A DNA stretch of 64,000 nt. Origin: an uncultured Candidatus Pelagibacter sp. GTDB lineage: Bacteria > Pseudomonadota > Alphaproteobacteria > Pelagibacterales > Pelagibacteraceae. A program made the position numbers and the translations under genes. Below, piece by piece: positions 50,518 through 64,000 of the stretch. The notes under the pieces were generated by a model. The model did not search any database. It had not been told where the DNA came from and saw only the letters and a list, made by a program, of their open reading frames with translations. The number at the start of each line of letters is the position of its first letter. Within the stretch, counting starts at the first letter, position 1. Where the stretch lies: the NCBI GenBank assembly GCA_905618805.1, contig CAJQSZ010000002.1:1-64000 (forward strand), read 5' to 3'.

Positions 50518-51639
50518 TTAAGATATTAGTTGCTTATGGTTGATTTTAGCACTCATGACAATTGCAAACCCAATCATTGTAGCTAACATTGAAGAACCTC
50601 CATAGGACATGATGGGTAATGGCGATCCTACTATTGGTAACATTCCTAAAACCATAGACATATTTACTGCAACATAAAAAAATATTGACGATCCAAAACC
50701 ATAACAAAAAAGTTTTGCAAAATAGCTCCTTGAAATTGATCCTATTTTTAAAACTCTATAAATAATAATTATATAAATTAGTAAAAGACCTAACGATCCT
50801 ATAAGGCCATGTTCTTCAGCAAATAGAGTGAAGATAAAGTCTGTATGTTTTTCTGGCAAAAATTCTAAATAACTTTGAGTTCCCTTCAAAAACCCTTTGC
50901 CTGTTATGCCACCTGAACCAACTGCTATTTTAGATTGGATTATCTGGTACCCTGCTCCTAAAGGGTCACGACCAGGATCGAGAAAGGTTAAAATTCTTAA
51001 CTTTTGGTATGGTTTTAATAAAGAGATAACAAATGGTGATGAAATTAAAATTATTATAAAAGAATATAAAAAATATTTGATATTTAATCCTGCTAGCCAA
51101 ATAACAACTAAACCACTTGCTGCAATTAATATTGATGTCCCTAAATCAGGCTGACTAATTACTAGCATTATTGGTAAAATTAAAATTATCATAACTAACA
51201 TTACACTTTGTAGAGTATTGACCTTCTCAAAACCTAAACGGTGATAGTATTTTGCAAGACATGTAATGATTGCTATTTTCATCAACTCTGATGGTTGTAA
51301 GTTAATAAAATATAGGTTTATCCATCTTTGTGAGCCAGAGGCTTTAACTCCATATAAAGAAACCCAAAATAAAAAAAATAAAATAACTGCATAAAAAATA
51401 TAGGAAAAAAAATGCCAGGCTTTTATGTGAAAAAAAGATAATCCAATCATCATGGGGAAAAAAATTAAGAATTTTATAATATGACTTTTGCTATGGAATA
51501 AAATTTCTCCACCATCTGTTGAATACATAGAGAAGGCGCTGATTATACCTAATAACAATATGCAAGTTAACAAAATAAAATCAAAATTTTTTAATTTTTG
51601 GAACAAAGTTAACTGTGAATTGAATGAGTTATATTGCAT
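50518..51639 (-). CDS. rodA: rod-shape peptidoglycan polymerase RodA (SEDS)
   Basis: QPSELMKIAIITCLAKYYH, QPDLGTSILI, AEEHGLIGS, PLPIMSYGGSSM. Confidence 0.95.
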   Translation of the reverse strand: MQYNSFNSQLTLFQKLKNFDFILLTCILLLGIISAFSMYSTDGGEILFHSKSHIIKFLIFFPMMIGLSFFHIKAWHFFSYIFYAVILFFLFWVSLYGVKASGSQRWINLYFINLQPSELMKIAIITCLAKYYHRLGFEKVNTLQSVMLVMIILILPIMLVISQPDLGTSILIAASGLVVIWLAGLNIKYFLYSFIIILISSPFVISLLKPYQKLRILTFLDPGRDPLGAGYQIIQSKIAVGSGGITGKGFLKGTQSYLEFLPEKHTDFIFTLFAEEHGLIGSLGLLLIYIIIIYRVLKIGSISRSYFAKLFCYGFGSSIFFYVAVNMSMVLGMLPIVGSPLPIMSYGGSSMLATMIGFAIVMSAKINHKQLIS

Positions 51640-53607
51640 TTAAATTTTTAAAGATTTATTATTTTTAACTTTTTCTCTAAGTTTATGTCTATCTATAATC
51701 AATTTAAAAAGTTTTTTTGCAATTGGGGCCGCTGTTGAGCTACCTGATCCACCATGCTCTATGACTATACTTAAAGCATATCGTGGATTTTTATAAGGTC
51801 CAAAAGCTATAAATAAAGCATGATCTCTATCATTGTAAGCAATTTCAGAAGTTTTCAAATCCAACTCTCTATCTCTTGCAGTTATTCTTTTAACCTGAGA
51901 TGTTCCTGTTTTACCAGCAAATTGATATTTGGGATTTTCTATTCTCGATGAATAAGAGGTTCCTCTTACTTCGTTTGTAGATGCAAACATCGCCTCATGT
52001 ATGAGTTTTATATTTTCAAAATTTTTATATAAAGTGTTGTGTCTTTTCTCTTTTGTAAATGAAAATAAACTCTCACTCGACTCATTCAGACCTTTATTTA
52101 TTTGCTTATTAATTTTATAATTTTTTTCAATTAAAGATTTTACTTCCTCATATGTTTCATCATTTTCATTAACAGTTATTTTGGGATAAATTTTATGCCC
52201 ACCATTCGCTAATTGTGCCATCATTAAACATAGCTGCAAAGGTGTAGTTTGTGTATAACCTTGTCCAATCCCTGTTATTAATGTTTCACCTATAAGCCAC
52301 CCTTCTCCCAATTTTTTTTTTTTCCATTGTGTATCTGGCATTAATCCACTTTTTTCATTACTGAAAACCTCTTGTAAAACTTTTTCACCAAGACCGAATT
52401 TATTTGCTGTTACCTTTAATCTATCTACACCAAGTTTTCTTGCAATCTCATAAAAGTAAGTGTCGCATGATTGTTTCATTGCATCTTTTAAATCTACGAT
52501 CCCATGACCTTCTTTTTTCCAGCAGTGATATGTTTGGCCATACATTTCTGTTTTGCCTGTACAGTTAACTTTAAAATCTTTATTAATAATATTATTCTCT
52601 AGAGCAGAAAGAGCCACAATGGGTTTAATTGTTGAGCCAGGTGAGTACAGGCCTGATAAAGTTTTGTTAACTAATGGTTTTAATGGATTATTTCTTATTA
52701 ACTGCCAATCATCTTGACTAATACCAAAAAGAAACAAATTTGGATCGAATGAAGGCGAAGAGTGCATTGCTATTATTTCTCCTGTGTAAATATCCATCAC
52801 ACTAATTGACCCAGCTACACCCTTTAGAAGGGTATTGGATAATTTTTGAATTTCTGTATCGATCGTGAGTCTAATTTTTTTACCCTGTTCACCCTCTTTG
52901 TAATCAATTTGTTTAATTCTTTTACCGTAAGCATTAACTTCATATCTCTCCACTCCATTATCGCCTATCAACAAATCTTCAAATGACTTTTCTAGTCCTG
53001 TTTTACCAACTTTAAGTCCAGGTACGTGGTGGTTTTTAATTGTTTCATTTTTTAAAATGTCTTCTTTACTTGCTTCACTTACATATCCGAGAATATGAGT
53101 ATAGTTATCAGCAAATGGATAGTAACGTGAAACAGATATAACTGGTTTTGCACCAACTAAATCGTATAAATAATAGTTAACTTTTACAAACTGCTCCCAA
53201 GTTAAGTTGTCTGAAATAACTATAGTTTCCCAAGACTTTTGTTTTTTTTTTTTAATTAATATCTTTTTAAATTCACGGTTACTTAGCTCTAAAATATTTT
53301 TTAATCTTAGCATTAAATATCTAAAATTTTCTACTTCTTCGGGGGTTACATGAAGTTGATAAACCTCAGAATTGCTTGCTATAATATTATCAAAATAATC
53401 AACAAACTCACCTCTAATTGGAGGTAATCGCCATTCACGCAATCTATTTTTATCAGAGAGAGTTAAGTATTTTTTATTATCATTTATTTGTAATGAAAAT
53501 AATCTTAAAAAGATTCCTGTAAATATAGTAATTTTGGCAGCACCTAAGATAAACATTCTTCTATTAATCGTTTGAAGTTTTCTAGCATTAAAATTCTCAC
53601 CAAACAT
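51640..53607 (-). CDS. mrdA: penicillin-binding protein 2
   Basis: YSPGSTIKPIVAL (SxxK), SCDTYFY, AGKTGTSQ (KTG). Confidence 0.96.
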   Translation of the reverse strand: MFGENFNARKLQTINRRMFILGAAKITIFTGIFLRLFSLQINDNKKYLTLSDKNRLREWRLPPIRGEFVDYFDNIIASNSEVYQLHVTPEEVENFRYLMLRLKNILELSNREFKKILIKKKKQKSWETIVISDNLTWEQFVKVNYYLYDLVGAKPVISVSRYYPFADNYTHILGYVSEASKEDILKNETIKNHHVPGLKVGKTGLEKSFEDLLIGDNGVERYEVNAYGKRIKQIDYKEGEQGKKIRLTIDTEIQKLSNTLLKGVAGSISVMDIYTGEIIAMHSSPSFDPNLFLFGISQDDWQLIRNNPLKPLVNKTLSGLYSPGSTIKPIVALSALENNIINKDFKVNCTGKTEMYGQTYHCWKKEGHGIVDLKDAMKQSCDTYFYEIARKLGVDRLKVTANKFGLGEKVLQEVFSNEKSGLMPDTQWKKKKLGEGWLIGETLITGIGQGYTQTTPLQLCLMMAQLANGGHKIYPKITVNENDETYEEVKSLIEKNYKINKQINKGLNESSESLFSFTKEKRHNTLYKNFENIKLIHEAMFASTNEVRGTSYSSRIENPKYQFAGKTGTSQVKRITARDRELDLKTSEIAYNDRDHALFIAFGPYKNPRYALSIVIEHGGSGSSTAAPIAKKLFKLIIDRHKLREKVKNNKSLKI

Positions 53608-54107
53608 TAATTGGCTTTACCTAAAAGGAAATCATCATAGAATCTAAATATATATGAAAAAACAAGATATAATAAAAATGTGCCTATAATATTTGCCATT
53701 TGATTAAAATAATTAATTTCATAGTTAAAAAATAAAATTAAATAAGAGTATGTAATAAAATTTAAAATTAAGATTGTGATTAAAAAAGATATCCAATCTT
53801 TAATTAAACTTGGCCTTAATGTTATATTTCTAAGATATGCAGCAGCAGTACATAATAATAAATAAGATAAACTACTTATTCCCATTGGAAGTCCATTAAC
53901 TACATCATTGAATAGGCCAGCTATAAAAATTAAAATATAACCAATACCGCCTTCTTTTTTTAGATTATAATAAAATATTAAAATATAAGCAAAATTAAAT
54001 GAAAAATACTTAAATTCTGAATTAAAATCAATTTCATTCAATATAGAAGTAAAAAGTAGAAATGCTGGTGTGTATTTATATAGAAAATATTTTTTACTAT
54101 TATTCAT
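53607..54107 (-). CDS. mreD: rod shape-determining protein MreD
   Basis: Small multi-TM protein, position between mreC and mrdA. Confidence 0.85.
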   Translation of the reverse strand: MNNSKKYFLYKYTPAFLLFTSILNEIDFNSEFKYFSFNFAYILIFYYNLKKEGGIGYILIFIAGLFNDVVNGLPMGISSLSYLLLCTAAAYLRNITLRPSLIKDWISFLITILILNFITYSYLILFFNYEINYFNQMANIIGTFLLYLVFSYIFRFYDDFLLGKAN

Positions 54108-54116
54108 ATTGGTTTT

Positions 54117-55346
54117 CTAATTTTTTTTAGTAGGTCCTTTATTTAATATACAAGCTCTATATTCAGCTGTGTTAATCTTAAAAAGTTGTGGTTTAAAGAT
54201 ATTTTTTCTACACTTGTGTCCAAATAATAGATTTAACTCTAAGAATTCTAAGTTTTCATTTTTATTCATATTTTCTTTATTTTTTTTGTTGCTTTCACTT
54301 AGTTCTTTTTGAGCATTAATGAGATCTTTTTTTATTCTAATATTTTCTGATTGAAGTTTAAATTTTATTTCTTCATTAATCACTTTTTGTTGTTTAAGTA
54401 CTTCAATATCTTGCGCTTGATTATTTAGTTGAGTAATTTGACTATTGTTTTCTTTAAATATTTTTTTATTGGATTGATCAATATTTATATTTTCTTTTAT
54501 ATGAGATGAAATTTTTACATATTTTAATTGAGAAAAATCTCTATAAAAATTTACTACTAATTTTTCATTGATTAAATTATCTACTAAATTAATTTCACCT
54601 ATTGGAATTCCACTTTTAAAAATTCCTCCTACTCCAGATGTTACAACAATCAATTTTTCAAAATTGTCTATGATTAACTCTTTTTTTTTTATATATTGTA
54701 ATTGCCCACTTGCTTCATCTAATCCACTCAAAATTCCTTGTAAATTAATTGGTTGAATGGTGATCGGAACTTTAGAATTGATATCAGATATTAACAAAAC
54801 ACGTGATGTAAGAAAATTTACTTCAACTACCTTTCCTACTAAATAGATATCATCATAAACTGCCATTCCTGCTTGAACTCCATTTCTACTCCCTTTATTT
54901 ATAACTATAGATCTTAAAAATGGACTTACTTTATCAATTAATACTTTTGCATACGCTTGCTTATCCTCTACAAAATAATCATCAATCAATTTTTTTAATT
55001 CCACATTTTCAAATGAGATAATTTTTTTTTCTAAGTCTTTGTTTTTTAATTCCTGTAATTGATTTTTTGTTATCAAGTAATTATCATAATGATTAAAATG
55101 ATCTGACACTTTATTAATGGATTTTTTTATAAAATTTTCTGGTATGTTTACAGCATAAGATGAAAAATAAATTATTTCCTTAATTGCATCTCTATTATAA
55201 TTTACAATCTTAAAATTATAGTTTCCTAATATTAAAAATATAATCGAAAATAGTATTAAACTTAATAATGAAAATTTTTGTTGGTTACCTTTTTTTAAAA
55301 AAGCAGATCTTATTGCTATTATAAAATCATCTCTGCTTGTTTCCAT
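54117..55346 (-). CDS. mreC: rod shape-determining protein MreC with long C-terminal coiled-coil extension
   Basis: AKVLIDKVSPFLRSIVINKGSRNGVQAGMAVY, operon position. Confidence 0.93.
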   Translation of the reverse strand: METSRDDFIIAIRSAFLKKGNQQKFSLLSLILFSIIFLILGNYNFKIVNYNRDAIKEIIYFSSYAVNIPENFIKKSINKVSDHFNHYDNYLITKNQLQELKNKDLEKKIISFENVELKKLIDDYFVEDKQAYAKVLIDKVSPFLRSIVINKGSRNGVQAGMAVYDDIYLVGKVVEVNFLTSRVLLISDINSKVPITIQPINLQGILSGLDEASGQLQYIKKKELIIDNFEKLIVVTSGVGGIFKSGIPIGEINLVDNLINEKLVVNFYRDFSQLKYVKISSHIKENINIDQSNKKIFKENNSQITQLNNQAQDIEVLKQQKVINEEIKFKLQSENIRIKKDLINAQKELSESNKKNKENMNKNENLEFLELNLLFGHKCRKNIFKPQLFKINTAEYRACILNKGPTKKN

Positions 55347-55351
55347 TATTT

Positions 55352-57953
<2,602 letters not shown>

Positions 57954-58059
57954 AGCTAATAATTTTGGAAAAACTATAATACAATCTATAATAGAGAATG
58001 CAAAATAATTGTTATATTTTGTCTATAATTTGTGATCGATTTAGGTTTTTAGTAAAAAA

Positions 58060-59648
<1,589 letters not shown>

Positions 59649-59649
59649 T

Positions 59650-61416
59650 TTAAACTAAAGCTTTCCCTTTACCTGATATTTTGTTTTCAGTCTGATCTTT
59701 GGGTCCTAATAGCATTTGGTTATGTGGTTTGCCAGAAGGTATCATTGGATAACAATTTTCATTTTGATCTACATGGCAATCAAAAATTACAGGTCCATCT
59801 GTATTAATCATTTCTTCAATTTTTTCATCTAATTCATCTGGATTATCAGCTCTAATTCCAACACACCCATAAGCTTCAGCCAATTTAACAAAGTCTGGTA
59901 ATGCTTTTGAATAACTTTCAGAATAGTTTTTTTCATGAAGGAGTTCCTGCCACTGCCTAACCATACCCATGTATTGATTGTTTAAGATAAATATCTTTAC
60001 TGGCAGGTTGTATTGAACCGCTGTTGACATCTCTTGTATGTTCATTAAAATTGAAGCCTCACCCGCAATATCAACAACTAATTTCTCAGGGTGAGCTACT
60101 TGAACACCTACCGCAGCAGGCAATCCATAGCCCATAGTTCCAAGTCCACCAGAGGTCATCCATCTATTGGGTTTATTAAATTTATAATGTTGTGCTGCCC
60201 ACATCTGATGCTGTCCAACTTCAGTTGTGATGAAAGTATCTTTATTCTTTGTTAATTCATAAAGTCTTTGAACTGCATGTTGAGGTTTAATAACTTTATC
60301 ACTGTTAATAAAATTTAAAGATTGTTTCGTTCTCCATTTTTGAATCTGTTGCCACCATTTTGAAATTTTCTGTTTATTAGATTTTTCTAAATTTAAATTT
60401 TTATTTTTTAAAGTTTTTGTTATAGATCTAATAACATCACTAACATCACCTACAATAGATAGATCAACTTTTACAATTTTATTAATTGATGAAGGGTCAA
60501 TATCGATATGAATTTTTTTTGAGTTTGGGGAAAAATCATCAATTTTTCCAGTGATACGATCATCAAATCTTGCGCCAATATTAATTAATAAATCACAATC
60601 ATGCATTGCGTTGTTAGCTTCGTAAGTTCCATGCATTCCAAGCATTCCTAGGAATTGATTGTCATCTCCTGGGTAAGCTCCTAATCCCTGAAGTGTTGAT
60701 GTAATTGGAAATCCAGTTAATAAAACTAATTCTCTTAATAATTGACTAGCTCTAGGACCTGAATTAATTACCCCTCCACCTGTATAAAAAACTGGTTTTG
60801 AAGCTTTCTTCATTAAGTCAACTAATTGATCAATATCTTTTTGATTAAATTTATTAGAAGATTTTTTTTTTTGTTTTTTTTCTTTTTTAGGTTTAAAATA
60901 TTTTGCTTTAGCAAACTGAATATCTTTTGGAATATCAACTAGTACTGGCCCTGGTCTTCCTGTTGTAGCAACTTCAAATGCTTCATGCATTATTCTTGGA
61001 AGATCATTAATATCTTTAACTAACCAATTGTGTTTTGTACAAGGCCTAGTAATTCCAGTCGTATCACATTCTTGAAAAGCATCTGTACCAATTAAATGAG
61101 TAGGAACTTGTCCTGAAATACAAACCAAAGGAACTGAATCCATATAGGCATCAGTTAATGCAGTTACAACATTGGTTGCACCAGGTCCAGATGTAACTAG
61201 TACAACACCAGGTTTACCAGTTGATCTTGCGTAACCTTCGGCTGCATGACCGGCTCCCTGTTCGTGCCTAACTAAAATATGTTTTATAGAAGGGTGGTTT
61301 TTTAATTCATCATATAGAGGAAGAACTGCTCCACCTGGATAACCAAAAATATGTTCTACTTTTTGGTCTTCAAGACACTTAAATACTATTTCTGCTCCAG
61401 AATATAAATTACCCAT
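59650..61416 (-). CDS. ilvB: acetolactate synthase large subunit
   Basis: FGYPGGAVLPLYD, RHEQGAGHAAEGYARSTGKPGV, TPP-binding GEASILMNIQEMSTAVQYN. Confidence 0.96.
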   Translation of the reverse strand: MGNLYSGAEIVFKCLEDQKVEHIFGYPGGAVLPLYDELKNHPSIKHILVRHEQGAGHAAEGYARSTGKPGVVLVTSGPGATNVVTALTDAYMDSVPLVCISGQVPTHLIGTDAFQECDTTGITRPCTKHNWLVKDINDLPRIMHEAFEVATTGRPGPVLVDIPKDIQFAKAKYFKPKKEKKQKKKSSNKFNQKDIDQLVDLMKKASKPVFYTGGGVINSGPRASQLLRELVLLTGFPITSTLQGLGAYPGDDNQFLGMLGMHGTYEANNAMHDCDLLINIGARFDDRITGKIDDFSPNSKKIHIDIDPSSINKIVKVDLSIVGDVSDVIRSITKTLKNKNLNLEKSNKQKISKWWQQIQKWRTKQSLNFINSDKVIKPQHAVQRLYELTKNKDTFITTEVGQHQMWAAQHYKFNKPNRWMTSGGLGTMGYGLPAAVGVQVAHPEKLVVDIAGEASILMNIQEMSTAVQYNLPVKIFILNNQYMGMVRQWQELLHEKNYSESYSKALPDFVKLAEAYGCVGIRADNPDELDEKIEEMINTDGPVIFDCHVDQNENCYPMIPSGKPHNQMLLGPKDQTENKISGKGKALV

Positions 61417-61435
61417 TTGGGCAATCTATTCGACT

Positions 61436-62377
61436 TTATGTTAATTGGTCAAGTTTAACGGATGATTTATTTAATTTTTTTATATAATCAGCAATCTTAG
61501 TTGGATTTATTTTTTCCCAATATGTCATCCGACTTCTCGCCCATGTAGCTTGTCTTTTGGCATATTGTCTTGTTTTAATTGAAATTAATTCTCTTGCTTG
61601 ATCCAAATCAATTTTTTGATTTAAGTACTGTGTCAATTCGTCAATTCCTATTACCTTATTTACACTCAGATCTTTTTTGATTTTCAATTTAATAAATTTT
61701 TTTACCTCATTTATTGCCCCTTCCTTAATCATCTTGGTTGTTCTTAGGGATATTCTTTTAATCAACTCTTCTCTTTTAAAATCTACATATAGCTTTAAAA
61801 ATTCATCATCTTTAAATTCAGGTTTAGTTTTTTTTATCCATTCATACATAGAAATTTTTGTATATGATTTAATCTCAAAGGCTCTGATCGTTCTTTGGAT
61901 ATCGTTAAGATCAAATTTATTTTTAATTTTGGGATCAATTTTTAAAAGTTGTTTATAAAATTTTTCCTGTCCAATTTTTTTTTGTGTTAATCTAATTTTG
62001 TTTCTAAATTTAAGGGGTATTTCTGGAATTTTAACCAAACCATTAATCAAAGACTGAAAGTATAATCCAGTTCCACCAACTAAAATTGGAATTTTTTTTC
62101 TATTTCTAATTTCTTTAATTTTATTTTTTGCTGCTTTTAACCATTGACCTGTAGAAAAATTTTTTTTCAAATCAATAATGCCATATAAATGATGTTTGAT
62201 ATTGTTTTGATCTTCTTTATTAGGTCTAGCAGTCAGAATTTTTAATTGTTTATAAACTTGCATACTATCTGCATTGATTATTTCACCGTTAATTTTTTTG
62301 GCAATTTTTACAGCAAAATTTGATTTACCTGAAGCAGTAGGACCTGAAATTAAAATTATCTTGGACAGTTTGTCCAT
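61436..62377 (-). CDS. miaA: tRNA dimethylallyltransferase
   Basis: ISGPTASGKSNFAV, INADSMQVYK, LVGGTGLYFQSLINGL. Confidence 0.95.
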   Translation of the reverse strand: MDKLSKIILISGPTASGKSNFAVKIAKKINGEIINADSMQVYKQLKILTARPNKEDQNNIKHHLYGIIDLKKNFSTGQWLKAAKNKIKEIRNRKKIPILVGGTGLYFQSLINGLVKIPEIPLKFRNKIRLTQKKIGQEKFYKQLLKIDPKIKNKFDLNDIQRTIRAFEIKSYTKISMYEWIKKTKPEFKDDEFLKLYVDFKREELIKRISLRTTKMIKEGAINEVKKFIKLKIKKDLSVNKVIGIDELTQYLNQKIDLDQARELISIKTRQYAKRQATWARSRMTYWEKINPTKIADYIKKLNKSSVKLDQLT

Positions 62378-62379
62378 TA

Positions 62380-63792
62380 CTAATCTAACTTAACACCAAT
62401 ATATCGTCTTTGGTTCTGAGAATTGTAGATTACAATCAAAATTGTTTTTTGGTTAGATTTTAGAGCAGCTTCAACTATATCTTCAAGATCCTTTATGGAT
62501 TTTATTTTTTTCTTTTGAGCCTCAACTATTACATCACCTATATTTAAATAACTAACTGGGCTATTTTTACCAATATTAGTAATAACCAATCCTGTTGTCT
62601 GGTTAGGAAGTTTTCTTTCTTGAATATCTTTTTGATTCAATAGTCTTGCTATAATTTTTAAAGATTTAATTTCTGATATTTCTGGTGTTTCTATGTTAGC
62701 TTCTTTTTTTTCTTCCTTAAAGTCTTCTGAAGTTTCTAATCTTCCTAATTTAATTTTTTTAGTAATTTCTTTTTTATTTCTCCAAATTTTGACTTCAACA
62801 GTTTTTCCAACCTCTGTTTGTGCTACAATTATTGGTAGCTCTTTCATTTCATTAATTTTAGTTCCATTAAATTCTAAAATGATGTCTCCCGCTTTAATAC
62901 CCGCTTTATCTGAAGGGCTCTTTTCTGCAACACTTGCAACTAACGCTCCTCTTGGTTTGTCTAATTTTTCAACATCTGCAATTTCATCAGTCACCACTTG
63001 AATTCTAACTCCAAGCCATCCTCTTTTGGTTTCACCAAATTCTATTAATTGATCTACAACTTTTTTTGCATTGTTAGATGGTATAGAAAAACCTATGCCA
63101 ATTGATCCACCTTTACCTAAAATTGCTGTATTAATTCCAATAACATCCCCATTCATATCAAATAATGGACCACCTGAGTTTCCAGAATTAATAGACGCAT
63201 CAGTTTGAATATAATCCTCATAACGCGAAAGACCTATTGATCTATTTCTAGCTGAAATAATTCCAGCTGTTACCGTTCCACCTAACCCGAATGGATTACC
63301 AATTGCAATTACCCAGTCTCCAATTCTTGCTTTATCAGAATTTCCAAATTTAACTGGTATAAATTTTTTTTTTGAATCTATTTGAAGAACTGCAATATCT
63401 GACAAAGGGTCTGCACCAATAATTGTAGCTTTATATTCTTTATCTCCACCAACTCTTACAACAATATCTTCTGCGTCTTGAATGACATGATTGTTGGTGA
63501 TCACAATTCCTTTTTCATCAATTATAAATCCTGACCCTAGTGCTGCAGATTTTCTCGTTTGTGGTGTTCCAAATTCTTTAAACATATCTTCAAAGGGAGA
63601 TCCTGGAGGAAACTTAAATCCAGGAAATGGATTACCATTCGTCGTTACAGTTGTTGTTGTTGAAATATTTACAACTGAGGGCATTAATCTTTCAGCTAAG
63701 TCAGCAAATGAAGCTGGTGCATCTTTAGCACTTACTTGCATTGCTAAAGTAATTGTAAAGACTGCTATTAATAATTTCTTAATTTTATTCAT
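62380..63792 (-). CDS. DegP/HtrA-family periplasmic serine protease
   Basis: TNNHVI, SDIAVLQ, TDASINSGNSGGPL catalytic triad; two PDZ domains. Confidence 0.95.
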   Translation of the reverse strand: MNKIKKLLIAVFTITLAMQVSAKDAPASFADLAERLMPSVVNISTTTTVTTNGNPFPGFKFPPGSPFEDMFKEFGTPQTRKSAALGSGFIIDEKGIVITNNHVIQDAEDIVVRVGGDKEYKATIIGADPLSDIAVLQIDSKKKFIPVKFGNSDKARIGDWVIAIGNPFGLGGTVTAGIISARNRSIGLSRYEDYIQTDASINSGNSGGPLFDMNGDVIGINTAILGKGGSIGIGFSIPSNNAKKVVDQLIEFGETKRGWLGVRIQVVTDEIADVEKLDKPRGALVASVAEKSPSDKAGIKAGDIILEFNGTKINEMKELPIIVAQTEVGKTVEVKIWRNKKEITKKIKLGRLETSEDFKEEKKEANIETPEISEIKSLKIIARLLNQKDIQERKLPNQTTGLVITNIGKNSPVSYLNIGDVIVEAQKKKIKSIKDLEDIVEAALKSNQKTILIVIYNSQNQRRYIGVKLD

Positions 63793-63978
63793 TTAATTTT
63801 TTATATACCAAATAACAATAAATCCTATAACTGCAAATATCAATCCACCTGTTCTTAACTGACTATTAGTCACATCATTTAATTTTAATAACATGCTTTT
63901 CATTCCTGACGGGAATAAAGCATATAAAATCCCTTCTATAAAAAGAAAAAGGCCAAAAGCTACAATTAGCTCGTTCAT
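63793..63978 (-). CDS. DUF2065-family small membrane protein
   Basis: FGLFLFIEGILYALFPSGMKSML...LRTGGLIFAVIGFIVIW. Confidence 0.8.
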   Translation of the reverse strand: MNELIVAFGLFLFIEGILYALFPSGMKSMLLKLNDVTNSQLRTGGLIFAVIGFIVIWYIKN

Positions 63979-64000
63979 GTATCTGATTTATTTTTTAGGC

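Noticed and set aside
62693-63796. Two plus-strand ORFs (102 and 101 aa) opposite the degP-type gene
   Set aside because: Antisense shadow ORFs

Overview
AT-rich, very densely packed alphaproteobacterial chromosome segment. Protein sequences and gene content look like SAR11 (Candidatus Pelagibacter and relatives); this taxonomic call is an inference. Most of the window is housekeeping: guaB, rlmE, pssA-psd, icd, alaS, recA, a tolC-like gene, umuDC, dksA, mreBCD-mrdA-rodA, leuA, ilvCHB, miaA, and a degP-type protease. Transport genes are abundant: an ectoine-type polar amino acid ABC system, two LIV-type ABC systems, AzlCD, LysE, TauE and two EamA proteins. No rRNA, tRNA, CRISPR array, IS element or prophage was recognised. 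The least-explained regions are: (1) a flavin-oxygenase / DUF1185 / hydrolase / ALDH catabolic cluster with its own solute-binding protein, preceded by an unusual 650-bp non-coding leader region; (2) a three-gene surface locus of predicted wHTH regulator, inverse-autotransporter-like barrel and small secreted Ser/Thr/Gly-rich protein, with a palindrome at the barrel start codon; (3) a GlaH/CsiD-like dioxygenase beside AzlCD and a LIV importer; (4) a 22-aa predicted membrane micro-ORF missed by the ORF track; (5) several streamlining oddities, including a CBS-less IMPDH, a two-Cys DksA, a hairpin inside overlapping stop codons, and terminators placed after solute-binding-protein genes.
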